A stretch of DNA of 64,000 nucleotides from Morganella morganii H1r (GTDB taxonomy: Bacteria; Pseudomonadota; Gammaproteobacteria; Enterobacterales; Enterobacteriaceae), in assembly GCF_000633515.1 (NCBI RefSeq), contig NZ_AYMP01000017.1, positions 1 through 64,000 on the forward strand, written 5' to 3'. A program made the translations under genes and the position numbers. Position 1 is the first letter of the stretch. Each line of letters begins with the position of its first letter. The notes below the pieces were generated by a model. The model was not told the origin of the DNA. It made no database searches and saw only the letters and a program-made list of their open reading frames with translations. This document shows, one piece after another, positions 19,287 to 27,511 of this stretch.

Positions 19287-19556
19287 ATGCGCAGTCAGGT
19301 TAATGGCCGTAAGATCATTTTAAAAAATGATACCACCAATACCGGAGGCACCGTTCTCCGGGGCTCTTCTGTTGCGAAACAAACGGAAGGAATTGCCTGT
19401 GTGGGGGACCCGGTATATTGCCCGTCGTGTGAACAGACGGGGACAATCGCGGAAGGTGACAGTTTGATGAAAATAAACGGCATACCGGTTGCCCTCGAAG
19501 GCCATAAAGTGACATGCGGATGTTCCGGTGGGTGCCTGCTGGTTGCAGCAGGTTAA
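19287..19556 (+). CDS. PAAR-domain T6SS spike-tip protein
   Basis: 89-residue PAAR protein, which caps the VgrG trimer with a cone. It has the compact PAAR pattern: GSSVAKQTEGIACVGDPVYCPSC, TGTIAEGDS, MKINGIPVALEGHKVTCGCSGG and the C-terminal LLVAAG; cysteines and the GHKVTCGC segment fit the zinc-binding tip. The open frame extends upstream to 19173 inside the immunity gene, but ATG 19287 with AAGGA upstream gives the natural start MRSQVNG. Relics of the same gene follow copies 2 and 3 of the immunity gene. Confidence 0.87.
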   Translation: MRSQVNGRKIILKNDTTNTGGTVLRGSSVAKQTEGIACVGDPVYCPSCEQTGTIAEGDSLMKINGIPVALEGHKVTCGCSGGCLLVAAG

Positions 19557-19566
19557 ATACAGAGAT

Positions 19567-19674
19567 ATGAACGAAAAATATTCTGTTCCGTCTGTGTACG
19601 GTGATGACTGGGTTAACGGGGATATTTCCCCGTTTAACCTCGATGGTTGTATTGATGAAGAGGGCACCGCATGA
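19567..19674 (+). CDS. Small ORF coupled to immunity copy 2
   Basis: 35-codon frame (MNEKYSVPSVYGDDWVNGD to the end IDEEGTA) between the PAAR gene and immunity copy 2. Its TGA overlaps the ATG of the next gene (ATGA at 19671-19674), so it would couple translation. Weak AGAG site. It may be a leader peptide or the remains of a gene lost from the original unit; not recognised. Confidence 0.4.
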   Translation: MNEKYSVPSVYGDDWVNGDISPFNLDGCIDEEGTA

Positions 19675-20597
19675 CCAGTTTATATACCGCAACCAGGCAT
19701 CCTGAGCAGCTGGAGACAACATTATTAACCGGGGAAAGTCACACCTATGATGACCCTTTAGCCCCCCGTAAACTGGTGTTTTTGGATGCTGTGAATGAGC
19801 AGCATTGTGTGATTAACTCACCGCAGCGTAACAGTCAGTTAACCAACATAATTCCTTTTTTTATCGCTATCCTGATTATGGCGTGTTATACACTATTTGG
19901 TTTTATTGATAATCATATTGATAATAAATTATCAATTGAAATTATGGCTAAGCATGTGGAAGAAAAATATAGTAATAATAGATATCAAAATGAGCTTTCT
20001 TTAAAATTAATAGAGCTGTATAAACCTTATTTTGGAAAGGAAGGTATTGGGGTTTTGGAATACATAAAAGCATATGATTCAGGTGATTTTATTATGAATG
20101 GACAATATGGAAAATATATTGTTATAGGCTGGCTTATTCTCTTCCCTGGGGCGTTATGGATATTTGGGTATCTGGCTTTCTTTGTTCCTCCGGCACACCT
20201 TATTGCCGACAGGCAACGGGGTATTCTGTACAGCTACGGTATGGGAAAAGTATATGTAACCCGTTATGAAGAGGCGCAAATCGGGTTAGCCGGTAAAATG
20301 CCCGCTATCAAACTTTATGGTCTTGACCAGAAATCCGGTGAACTGAAAACAATTCTCTTCCGGCCGAATGTCTCGCATTATTCGGCTTTTCTGACCAGTA
20401 CGGACAGCGAAAACCACCGTTTTATGACATTCCTCAATGCCTATATGCAGCAGGGACGGGATGCTGTTTCAGCCTCGGATTATCAGGCGCGTAAACCATT
20501 CCTGTCATTTGGTAAAAATCCGCTTCCCGACGATTTTGAACAACAGGTTACACAAATTCTGGCAAAGCGGGATACAAGGAAGCAACGTCATGCGTAG
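19671..20597 (+). CDS. Membrane immunity-like protein, copy 2
   Basis: 308-residue paralogue of the protein at 18299. Membrane segments at about 58-78 (NIIPFFIAILIMACYTLFG) and 148-172 (YIVIGWLILFPGALWIFGYLAFFV), then the shared motif ADRQRGILYSYGMGKVYVTRYEEA, FRPNVSHYSAFL and LNAYMQQGRDAV. It is closer to copy 3 than to copy 1 in these last blocks. The stop codon lies inside the start of a PAAR relic. Strong AT bias in the membrane-proximal part. Likely immunity against a different allele of the effector (inference). Confidence 0.72.
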   Translation: MTSLYTATRHPEQLETTLLTGESHTYDDPLAPRKLVFLDAVNEQHCVINSPQRNSQLTNIIPFFIAILIMACYTLFGFIDNHIDNKLSIEIMAKHVEEKYSNNRYQNELSLKLIELYKPYFGKEGIGVLEYIKAYDSGDFIMNGQYGKYIVIGWLILFPGALWIFGYLAFFVPPAHLIADRQRGILYSYGMGKVYVTRYEEAQIGLAGKMPAIKLYGLDQKSGELKTILFRPNVSHYSAFLTSTDSENHRFMTFLNAYMQQGRDAVSASDYQARKPFLSFGKNPLPDDFEQQVTQILAKRDTRKQRHA

Positions 20598-20664
20598 TCA
20601 GGTGAATGCCTGTAAAGCGATTTGCGGATGTTCCGGCGGATGAGTGCTGGTCGCAGCGGGGTAA
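20590..20664 (+). pseudogene. PAAR gene relic 1 (internally deleted, with stop)
   Basis: The first codons MRSQVN and the last ones (ICGCSGG, stop, VLVAAG) of the PAAR gene at 19287 are joined directly, with the middle missing and the frame kept to the TAA at 20662-20664. A TGC-to-TGA type change adds a stop at 20641-20643. Clear decay of a duplicated PAAR gene. Confidence 0.82.
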
Positions 20665-20710
20665 GTCGCCGGAGGTAACACCGGATTCTTTTTTTATCGT
20701 CATATTTATT

Positions 20711-21667
20711 ATGACTGATTATTTATCAGATTTTATTGAACAAGAGACATTTGTAATGTTTGAATTTTTTATGGGAACAATGTTTCCTGATAAACTAAAA
20801 ACGCAAAAAATCACGTCTTACCAGGAAGACTGTCGTTTTACGGGTTCTCTGGAAGACAGCCCGTATTTGCTGAAGATAAATCAGGAACAATGTCAAATAA
20901 AGTCCACTAACTTTAAGCATCGAAAGGTTGTCTCAATTCCTTTATTTTTAGTTGTCTTTGCTACTTTTATTTTTTTGATGAATTCTTTTTTCGAGAGTCA
21001 TTATTCAAATTATGAGTCATTTATTTCAGATGTTGAAATATATAAAGAGTATGATGAAAACTCAAGAGATCCACTTGAGGGTACAGAACGATATCGTCCT
21101 TTTTTTGATAAAGAACCCGGTGTATTTGATTATGTAATATCGTACTACTCCGGGAGTTTTTATGCGGGAACAAAGTATTCAATATATTTAACGATACTAC
21201 TGGTATTCGGAATTGGTTATTGCCTGTATATTACAGGTAAATCGGCTTTTTTTGGACCTTACCCCATCTTGGTCTTAGACAGAACACGTCAAATTTTGTA
21301 TACATGGGAAAATAACAAAGTCTATATGGCCCGCTATAAAGATGCCGGATATGCAACACCAAATAATAATGTATTTATAAAATTGTTTTCATTTAATACC
21401 GAAAAAAACAGACTGGACACGATTTTGTTTCAACCGAATGCATCCGATCACAGTAGCTTATTTCTCAGTGAGAAATATGAAAATAATGCATTTATTAATT
21501 TTATTAACACGTATATGCAAAAAGGGCGTGATGCTATTACAGATCATGATTTCGAATGTGAGCCATTGACGCTGTATTTTGGCAGCTATAATCCCCCGGC
21601 GGATGCTGACAGCCAAATAGCGAATACATTAGGCATGCTGGATAAAGAGACGGTTTCTGATGCGTAG
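20711..21667 (+). CDS. Membrane immunity-like protein, copy 3
   Basis: Third paralogue, 318 residues from ATG 20711; the frame is open from 20606 but that part is PAAR-relic sequence, so I start after it. ATG 20757 is an alternative. Membrane segments at about 75-93 (VVSIPLFLVVFATFIFLM) and 155-175 (YLTILLVFGIGYCLYI), then VLDRTRQILYTWENNKVYMARYKDA, LFQPNASDHSSLF and INTYMQKGRDAI. It lies at the distal end of the array before a strong terminator. Function inferred from its siblings. Confidence 0.7.
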   Translation: MTDYLSDFIEQETFVMFEFFMGTMFPDKLKTQKITSYQEDCRFTGSLEDSPYLLKINQEQCQIKSTNFKHRKVVSIPLFLVVFATFIFLMNSFFESHYSNYESFISDVEIYKEYDENSRDPLEGTERYRPFFDKEPGVFDYVISYYSGSFYAGTKYSIYLTILLVFGIGYCLYITGKSAFFGPYPILVLDRTRQILYTWENNKVYMARYKDAGYATPNNNVFIKLFSFNTEKNRLDTILFQPNASDHSSLFLSEKYENNAFINFINTYMQKGRDAITDHDFECEPLTLYFGSYNPPADADSQIANTLGMLDKETVSDA

Positions 21668-21671
21668 TCAG
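21660..21671 (+). repeat. PAAR gene relic 2 (first 12 bases only)
   Basis: ATGCGTAGTCAG, identical to the first 12 bases of the relic at 20590, overlapping the stop of immunity copy 3 in the same register as after copy 2. The terminator follows at once, so only the start of the PAAR gene survives. Confidence 0.6.
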
Positions 21672-21713
21672 AATATATTTACCGGCAGGGTGTTCTCTGC
21701 CGGTAAATATATT
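21672..21713. terminator. Strong terminator closing the T6SS island
   Basis: Perfect 17-bp inverted repeat (21672-21688 and 21697-21713) with an 8-base loop, AT-rich at its base and GC-rich at its tip, between the plus-strand island and the convergent chemoreceptor gene. The AT ends provide U tracts on both strands. Confidence 0.82.
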
Positions 21714-21720
21714 CATAACA

Positions 21721-23655
21721 TCAGTGTGTTTCCGGTAATTTAAAAACGGAGACCATCTGTGCGAGCTGTTCTGCTTCACTTTTCAGAAGCTGTGTCCGTG
21801 AGACAGCATTATCAATTAAAGTGGCATTCTGCTGCACGGTGGTATCCATTTCGGTGACTGCCATGGTAACCTCAGCCAGCCCTTTACTCTGTTCCTCTCC
21901 CGCAACCCGGAGATCACTCATCAGCTGTCTGACTTTCAGGACATCCTCCACCAACTGACTCAGTGTTTCACCGGATTCATGCACCTGGCTGCTGCCTGTT
22001 TTAATATTCTGAACAGACTCGTCAATCAGAACTTTAATCTCACGGGCTGCCCGGGCACTGCGCTGAGCCAGAGACCTGACTTCAGTCGCAACAACGGCAA
22101 AACCCCGGCCTGAATTACCCGCCCTCGCAGCCTCTACCGCCGCATTCAGGGCCAAAATATTGGTCTGAAATGCGATACTGTCGATGACTGACACAATTTC
22201 AAACATCCGCCCGGATGATGTACTGACATTGCTCATTGTTGATATAACATTATGCATCATATCCCCGCAGCGGCTTGCGGTTTGTGCGGTGGTTTCTGCC
22301 AGTTTATCGGCCATGTGTGTGTTGTCACTGTTCTGACGCACGGTGACATTCAGCTCCTCCATTGCCGCCGCACTTTGCTCCAGGGCTGCGGCCTGTTGTG
22401 TAACCCGTACTGATAACTCGTTATTATTATCGGCCAGGCTGACGGTATTTTCCGCGACAACAGCGCTGCTGCTGCGTACGGTCAGCAGCATCGATGATAT
22501 TTTGTCCGCAAACAGATTGAATGCCCGTGAAATATCCGATATTTCATCATTACCGGCTATCGCCATACGCTTCGTCAGGTCGCCTTCTCCGCGGGCAATA
22601 TCATCGAGTGCGTTATATGTCTCATTCAGGCGGGTGATCAGACGACGGATTGCTAACCAGGAGCCCAGCAATAACAGCGTCATAACCGGCAGCAGGACTT
22701 CCAGCACATCCTGCATCATGATGTTCGCCAGACCGGTTACCCGGCTTTCCGGCGTGGCAAGGCCGATAACCCATCCGGTATCTGCCATCGGGAACAGCAT
22801 CACCTGTGACGATGTATTCAGTTGTCCGTCGTGATCAATGCGGATGCTGCCGGGAGCGGTTTGCTCAGAATCCTGCAGCTTCAGGCCGGCAGCCACCGGT
22901 GCCAGCCAGCCGGATTGGGCGGCCAGCTCATCAAAGGTTTTAAATTTTTTACTGTCATCACCGGGAAAATAAATCAGCTGCCCGTGACGGTCTGTCACAA
23001 AGGCGTAACCGCCGGTGCTGTTACCGTATTGCTGCATAATGGCGGCAATATTATCCAGACGGATATCTGTTGTGACGACACCGGAAAATTTCCCGCCCGT
23101 TTTATACGGCACACTGCAGGTTACCATATTCACACCGGAAACAGTGTCGCTGTAAACATCTGACCATAAACAGCGTTCTGTTGATTCATCCTGTGCATTT
23201 TGGTACCAGCTTTCATTATGATAATTATCGGTACTGTCTTTATTATACTCATCAGAAAAGACCAGTTCCCCGGCCGGATTTCGTGCCCAGAAAAAGCTGC
23301 GTTTCTCAATTCCGGGCGTGAATGCCCCCGGTTCCGGCCAGATCCCGCCACCGGTGATCAGGCTGTTACTTTCAATCAGGTTAGGCGGGATATAACGGTA
23401 CAGCGCCTCATCATTGGGCAGAACCTCTGCCATGCGCGCCAGGCTGACAGTGTTTCCGCCGGTGTGAGATAAAATGGTACTGACTCTGGAGGTCAGGCCG
23501 TGTCCGGTTTCTTCAATTAATGCGGTATTAATTTCCACCACACGGGGCTGCCCGCGCCACAGCATAACAATAATAATAATAGCCGTGGTGACAGCAAGGA
23601 GCAGAATGCCACCGATCGTCAGACGAGTTGAAATACGGGACGGATACCAACGCAT
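21721..23655 (-). CDS. Methyl-accepting chemotaxis protein, dCache type
   Basis: 644-residue chemoreceptor. TM1 at about 12-34, a periplasmic double-Cache sensor (about 40-290, with the [29 protein letters not shown] and [16 protein letters not shown] blocks), TM2 near 312-332, a HAMP domain, and a cytoplasmic signalling hairpin with the tip [21 protein letters not shown]. No C-terminal CheR-binding pentapeptide (ends FKLPETH). Ligand unknown; Cache domains of this type often bind amino acids or organic acids. Monocistronic, convergent with the T6SS island. Confidence 0.9.
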   Translation of the reverse strand: MRWYPSRISTRLTIGGILLLAVTTAIIIIVMLWRGQPRVVEINTALIEETGHGLTSRVSTILSHTGGNTVSLARMAEVLPNDEALYRYIPPNLIESNSLITGGGIWPEPGAFTPGIEKRSFFWARNPAGELVFSDEYNKDSTDNYHNESWYQNAQDESTERCLWSDVYSDTVSGVNMVTCSVPYKTGGKFSGVVTTDIRLDNIAAIMQQYGNSTGGYAFVTDRHGQLIYFPGDDSKKFKTFDELAAQSGWLAPVAAGLKLQDSEQTAPGSIRIDHDGQLNTSSQVMLFPMADTGWVIGLATPESRVTGLANIMMQDVLEVLLPVMTLLLLGSWLAIRRLITRLNETYNALDDIARGEGDLTKRMAIAGNDEISDISRAFNLFADKISSMLLTVRSSSAVVAENTVSLADNNNELSVRVTQQAAALEQSAAAMEELNVTVRQNSDNTHMADKLAETTAQTASRCGDMMHNVISTMSNVSTSSGRMFEIVSVIDSIAFQTNILALNAAVEAARAGNSGRGFAVVATEVRSLAQRSARAAREIKVLIDESVQNIKTGSSQVHESGETLSQLVEDVLKVRQLMSDLRVAGEEQSKGLAEVTMAVTEMDTTVQQNATLIDNAVSRTQLLKSEAEQLAQMVSVFKLPETH

Positions 23656-24223
23656 AAAAAACTCCGGAAATAATAAAATTTACATATACTATAAATTTGG
23701 CTGGTCTGAGCAGAGTCCTGCTATATTTTAACGGTTACCCGGTTATTGGCTGAGCTGCCCCGGGTTTACTATTGCAGAGACTCTCTGAATAAAAAACGGA
23801 ACTGAATCTGTCAGTCAGAATAGGGTACTTTGCTGAGAATTATTTCCTTATGGTGTTTTTTAAATAAAAGATAAGATGATTTCTTTTTATAACAGGAATA
23901 TACAACACATGAAATTGCTTGTTTTATGTTACTGTTATTATTCATTCCTGTTATCAGAAATATATTTTTTTATTTTTCATATTGTTATTATTTTTTTAAA
24001 TATTCATTTAGTGATTTTTACAGAATTAACAGCAAAAATGAGGGGTTATTCATGATTTGAGGTGGTCTTCAGCCGGGTTTTTCCGGAGTGCGGCCTGACG
24101 TAACATCCGCGTTAATACCCGCTTTTTATTTTTATTACGCCTGTTTTGCGGACAGGTACACGTACAGGATGGTACCGGTTCCGTATAATCATAAGATCCG
24201 GATAAAAAAAGCAGGAGTAACGT
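23656..24223. other. AT-rich intergenic region
   Basis: About 570 bases between the chemoreceptor and yqgA, which are transcribed divergently. Very T-rich around 23840-24010. It must hold both promoters, but I cannot assign boxes with confidence, and no gene is supported. Confidence 0.45.
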
Positions 24224-24919
24224 TTGGTTACCGGACCATTTATTAATGCCGCCGCAGTATTGATTGGCGGAATTGCCGGGGCAGGGCTGAGCCACCGGTT
24301 GCCGGAACGTATCCGGACATCCATGCCGTCCGTATTCGGGCTGGCATCACTCGCTATCGGGGTGTTGCTGATTATAAAATGCGCCAATATGCCGGTGATG
24401 GTGTTGTCGGTGCTGCTCGGGGCGGTTATCGGTGAACTGTGTTGCCTGGAAAATAAAATCAATGCGGTGGCCGGTAAAATAAAAAACCGGCTTCCGGTAC
24501 GGAGCGGGGCACAGGAAAGTTTTATTGAAAACTATGTGGTGCTGATATTCCTGTTCTGTGTCAGCGGTACCGGGATTTTCGGGGCGATGCATGAAGGCAT
24601 GACCGGAGATCCGACCGTTCTGCTGACCAAGGCTTTTATGGATTTTTTCACCGCGATGATATTTGCCTGTTCACTGGGTATTGCGGTGTCGGTTATTGCC
24701 GCGCCGATGCTGATTATTCAGCTGGCACTGGCGGGCAGCGGTGCGTTATTGATGCCGTTTACCACAGCGGCTATGATGGCGGATTTTACCGCTGCGGGCG
24801 GGGTATTATTGATCGCGACCGGGCTTCGGATCTGCGGTATTAAAATGTTTGCGGTGATTAACCTGCTGCCTGCGCTGATACTGGTGATGCCGCTGTCACT
24901 GCTCTGGTCATATTTATGA
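24224..24919 (+). CDS. yqgA: DUF554 membrane protein YqgA
   Basis: 231-residue DUF554 inner-membrane protein; function unknown. Seven or so hydrophobic segments, with the family blocks GPFINAAAVLIGGIAG, RIRTSMPSVFGLASLAIG, GTGIFGAMHEGMTGDP and FFTAMIFACSLGIAVS. TTG start at 24224 is supported by a GCAGGAG site at 24211-24217 and by alignment with the E. coli N terminus as I remember it. Confidence 0.88.
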   Translation: MVTGPFINAAAVLIGGIAGAGLSHRLPERIRTSMPSVFGLASLAIGVLLIIKCANMPVMVLSVLLGAVIGELCCLENKINAVAGKIKNRLPVRSGAQESFIENYVVLIFLFCVSGTGIFGAMHEGMTGDPTVLLTKAFMDFFTAMIFACSLGIAVSVIAAPMLIIQLALAGSGALLMPFTTAAMMADFTAAGGVLLIATGLRICGIKMFAVINLLPALILVMPLSLLWSYL

Positions 24920-25145
24920 TTTAAATCATCAGGATAGCGGTGAGCGGTAACAACGAATGATCATGCGGGGTTATTTTTTGGTTATTGATCCCGCAAAATA
25001 ACATCCGGTTGAATAAATTACCGGAAAATACAGGATTGGCTGTTGTTATCTGCTGTATTTGAGCCACTTCAAAAAATTGAATTACTTCTGAAATCTCAGG
25101 GTTATAATCCGGAAAACCGATTCAGTTACTTTCCGTATTTATTCC

Positions 25146-26078
25146 ATGGATGTCATCAGTATTATCATTTCAGCGGGGAAATCCTCCGTTGATGTCGCGC
25201 TTTATACCTTATTACCGATTATGGTCGTGATGCTGATCATAATGAAATACCTCTCTGTCAGAGGCGTACTGGATGTGATCGTCCGCTGGCTGGCACCTTT
25301 ACTCAAACCGTTCGGCTTAACCGGGATGAGTGCATTTGCGCTGATCCAGATAAACTTTGTCAGTTTTGCCGCACCGCTGGCGACACTCGCGATTATGGAT
25401 AAGCGGGGGGTGTCTGACCGCCATATGGCTGCAACCCTGGCAATGTGCTTTGCCATGGGGCAGGGGAATGTGTTTTATCCGCTGATGCCGTTCGGGCTGC
25501 ACTGGACAACCGCCATTATTGTTTCTGTTGCCGGAGGATTGTGTGCGGCGGCTTTTACCTGGTATGTCACCGGCCGCCGGTTATCGGCGACAGAGACCGT
25601 GAACTCAGAGCCGCTGCCGGATGCGGAGCAGAATAATCAGGGGATTTTGTCGGTTATCAACAGCGCGGGGGCGGATGCTATCCGCCTGGCACTCGGGGCT
25701 ATCCCGATGCTGATCCTGTCATTATCCATTGTCGGATTAATGCAGGCCGCCGGGGTGATTGAATGGCTGCACCATATTCTGATGCCGGTACTGAATGTTA
25801 TGCATATTCCGGATAGTTTTGTACTGCCCGCCCTGGTGAAATGCGTGGCCGGCGGGACGGCGTATTTCGGGGTGATTTCTGATCTGGTACAGCAGGGCGC
25901 GGTAACCGCCAATCAGATTAATGCATCTGCCGGGTTACTGATCCAGACATTTGATTTACCGGGGATCGGCATTTTTCTCGGTATCAGTTCGCGGTTTGTC
26001 CGTCTGTTCCGTTATGTGATCCCGGCAGCACTGGCCGGTATTCTCATCCGCACGGTTTTGCATATAGTATTATTTTAA
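25146..26078 (+). CDS. Nucleoside-recognition (Gate) domain membrane protein
   Basis: 310-residue multipass membrane protein resembling the nucleoside recognition/YjiH-like Gate family. Two similar halves are visible: residues about 15-150 (SVRGVLDVIVRWLAPLLKPFGLTG, INFVSFAAPLATLAIMD) and 170-310 (GADAIRLALGAIPMLILSLS, HILMPVLNVMHIPDS, YFGVISDLVQ). Substrate not known. Stands alone 226 bases after yqgA; the ATG at 25146 lacks a strong ribosome binding site. Confidence 0.78.
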   Translation: MDVISIIISAGKSSVDVALYTLLPIMVVMLIIMKYLSVRGVLDVIVRWLAPLLKPFGLTGMSAFALIQINFVSFAAPLATLAIMDKRGVSDRHMAATLAMCFAMGQGNVFYPLMPFGLHWTTAIIVSVAGGLCAAAFTWYVTGRRLSATETVNSEPLPDAEQNNQGILSVINSAGADAIRLALGAIPMLILSLSIVGLMQAAGVIEWLHHILMPVLNVMHIPDSFVLPALVKCVAGGTAYFGVISDLVQQGAVTANQINASAGLLIQTFDLPGIGIFLGISSRFVRLFRYVIPAALAGILIRTVLHIVLF

Positions 26079-26082
26079 TCCG

Positions 26083-26105
26083 GAGGGGAAACCGGTTTTC
26101 CCCTC
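26083..26105. terminator. Hairpin between convergent genes
   Basis: Perfect 9-bp stem (GAGGGGAAA, 26083-26091, with 26097-26105) between the Gate-domain gene and the yoaG-like gene. No U run on the plus strand, so termination strength is uncertain. Confidence 0.5.
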
Positions 26106-26123
26106 ACGGTACAGACAGAACTG

Positions 26124-26465
26124 TTACCATCCGCAGATATTGGTTTCTTCATCCATATCATAGCCGCGGATAATATTAATCAGATCTTTGACGATTTGCG
26201 CCGCATTTTCCGCATCGGCTAATTCAGCGGCGGAACCGACGTCTTTATCCACTGACACACCATTATTCTTATTGGTCATGGTGACCATCAGTGCCGCATC
26301 ATTAATTTTTTCTTTGCCGTCTAATTCGCTGACCAGCAAAGCGATTTCTTCTGCAGCAATCTCAGGAATATATAACTTTTTCGGATTCAGAAAGTGTTTC
26401 TCCGCTTTCTGGCCGTTACCTTCATTGATCAGCGTTAATAAAAAGCCTTTGTTTTCGTCGTTCAT
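26124..26465 (-). CDS. YoaG-like protein with two DUF1869-like halves
   Basis: 113 residues. The C-terminal half (about 58-113: VTMTNKNNGVSVD ... QIVKDLINIIRGYDMDEETNICGW) looks like the whole of E. coli YoaG (60 aa), including the terminal CGW. The N-terminal half (about 8-50: LTLINEGNG ... LYIPEIAAEEIALLVSEL) resembles the same domain, so the gene seems to be an internal duplication. It follows the yeaR homologue by 7 bases, as in the E. coli yeaR-yoaG operon, which is induced by nitrate and nitric oxide. Biochemical role unknown. Confidence 0.75.
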   Translation of the reverse strand: MNDENKGFLLTLINEGNGQKAEKHFLNPKKLYIPEIAAEEIALLVSELDGKEKINDAALMVTMTNKNNGVSVDKDVGSAAELADAENAAQIVKDLINIIRGYDMDEETNICGW

Positions 26466-26472
26466 GATTGTG

Positions 26473-26805
26473 TTATTCCTCGGTCAGGATCTCTGGGGCG
26501 ACATAAAAATCAACATTAAACACCGTATCGTCAGTAACAGCTTCTATCCGGTGCCAGGTTTCCGGCGGAAAAACACCGAACTGCCCGGCCTCTATTACCA
26601 GGGTATCAGTTGGTTCAGGGCTGGTTTCATCCGCATAGGAATAGTAGATAATGGTGCCCTGCATAACAGACAATTTAGGATAAACGCCCTGACGGGTGCC
26701 TTTATCCAGATGCCTTTGCCAGATAGATTCCGGTGCCGTTTCTTTGGTCCAGAGCGGCGTGCTCCGGATATGAATGTAGTTTGTCGGAATGATGATGCGT
26801 TCCAT
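26473..26805 (-). CDS. yeaR: YeaR-like DUF1971 cupin protein
   Basis: 110-residue DUF1971 (TehB N-terminal-like cupin) protein. IPTNYIHIRSTPLWTKETAPESI, RHLDKGTRQGVYPKLSVMQG, IEAGQFGVFPPETWHRIEA and FNVDFYVAPEIL match E. coli YeaR nearly throughout. The frame is open to 26862, but ATG 26805 after an AGGAGAAC site gives the family start. First gene of a two-gene operon with the yoaG-like gene. In E. coli the operon is controlled by NarL and NsrR; palindromic candidates lie just upstream. Confidence 0.88.
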   Translation of the reverse strand: MERIIIPTNYIHIRSTPLWTKETAPESIWQRHLDKGTRQGVYPKLSVMQGTIIYYSYADETSPEPTDTLVIEAGQFGVFPPETWHRIEAVTDDTVFNVDFYVAPEILTEE

Positions 26806-26834
26806 CTGTGTTCTCCTGAAGTCAAACAGATGAT

Positions 26835-26849
26835 TAAGATTCAATCTTA
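26835..26849. promoter_or_regulatory. Palindrome upstream of yeaR
   Basis: TAAGATTCAATCTTA, a perfect 7-1-7 palindrome 30 bases upstream of the yeaR start. The AAGATTCA half resembles NsrR half sites (AAGATGCA), so it is a candidate operator for nitric-oxide control; identification is tentative. Confidence 0.45.
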
Positions 26850-26878
26850 AAATACTTTTCAAAATTTAAAAAGTATTT
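26850..26878. promoter_or_regulatory. Inverted repeat upstream of yeaR
   Basis: Perfect 10-bp inverted repeat AAATACTTTT/AAAAGTATTT (26850-26859 and 26869-26878) with a 9-base spacer, abutting the palindrome at 26835. Probably an operator or part of the promoter; regulator unknown. Confidence 0.4.
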
Positions 26879-26911
26879 CAGATGCAACTTCAGGGGAAAC
26901 AGCACGATTTA

Positions 26912-26940
26912 CCCGCTGACAGCCGGAGGCTGTCAGCGGG
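26912..26940 (-). terminator. Hairpin ending the first fimbrial operon
   Basis: Perfect 12-bp stem CCCGCTGACAGC (26912-26923) with 26929-26940 and a 5-base loop, 27 bases after the stop of the last fimbrial gene. Weak U run on the minus strand. Confidence 0.65.
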
Positions 26941-26966
26941 GCTGGCGCAGGTAAGGAGAGGCGGGA

Positions 26967-27500
26967 TTAGTCGTAAGTAATCATAAAGGTGGCATCCGCG
27001 TCAGCAATGCCGGGTGTCGGGCGGTTGCCGGTGGCGATATAGTTGGCATAAAACTGTGCCTGACCGTTGCCGTTAATATCCATGGCAATTTTCGGACTTT
27101 TGGTTTCCATCGGCAGCCGGTTTTTCTGACTGTCGAGGATCTCCACCGCCACAGAGCCCGCCGCACTTGCCCCTTCATTGATTGCCAGCAGTGAGCTGTC
27201 CTGTTTATCTTTCTTACCGCTGAAGACAAAGGTGACGGCAGAAGAAGGCGGGCAGTTCCGGACCTGAAAACTGAACGGCATGGCTTGTGTTTTATCACCG
27301 GCGGCGCGGAAATTCTTCAGAGCCCAGCGCCCCAGCTCAACTTTTTTATTTGCCTGGGAAACTTCGACCCCGCAGCTGTAAGCGACAATCTCACCGGACA
27401 ACTCAATATTCACCCGGCCGAGTTCATAGGCGGCGGCTGACTGTATCAGCAGACCACCGCACAGCAGGGGGAGCAGAACTTGTTTAATGTGTTTCTTCAT
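26967..27500 (-). CDS. Minor fimbrial subunit
   Basis: 177-residue exported pilin-like protein with a signal peptide (cleavage after about residue 24, SAAA-YELG). Cysteines in IVAYSCGVEV and QVRNCPPSS would form the usual pilin disulfide, and the C-terminal GIADADATFMITYD is the conserved beta strand recognised by the chaperone. Last gene of the operon, 11 bases after the adhesin gene. Its position after the tip adhesin suggests a minor or adaptor subunit; exact place in the fibre is inferred. Confidence 0.82.
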   Translation of the reverse strand: MKKHIKQVLLPLLCGGLLIQSAAAYELGRVNIELSGEIVAYSCGVEVSQANKKVELGRWALKNFRAAGDKTQAMPFSFQVRNCPPSSAVTFVFSGKKDKQDSSLLAINEGASAAGSVAVEILDSQKNRLPMETKSPKIAMDINGNGQAQFYANYIATGNRPTPGIADADATFMITYD

Positions 27501-27511
27501 TGCCGTGCCTG

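Noticed and set aside
20606-20710. Extended N terminus of immunity copy 3
   Set aside because: This upstream part reads through PAAR-relic sequence in another frame; the family length supports a start at 20711.
11895-21713. Complete T6SS gene cluster
   Set aside because: Only VgrG, adaptor, effector, PAAR and immunity-like genes are present; no sheath, baseplate or ClpV genes.
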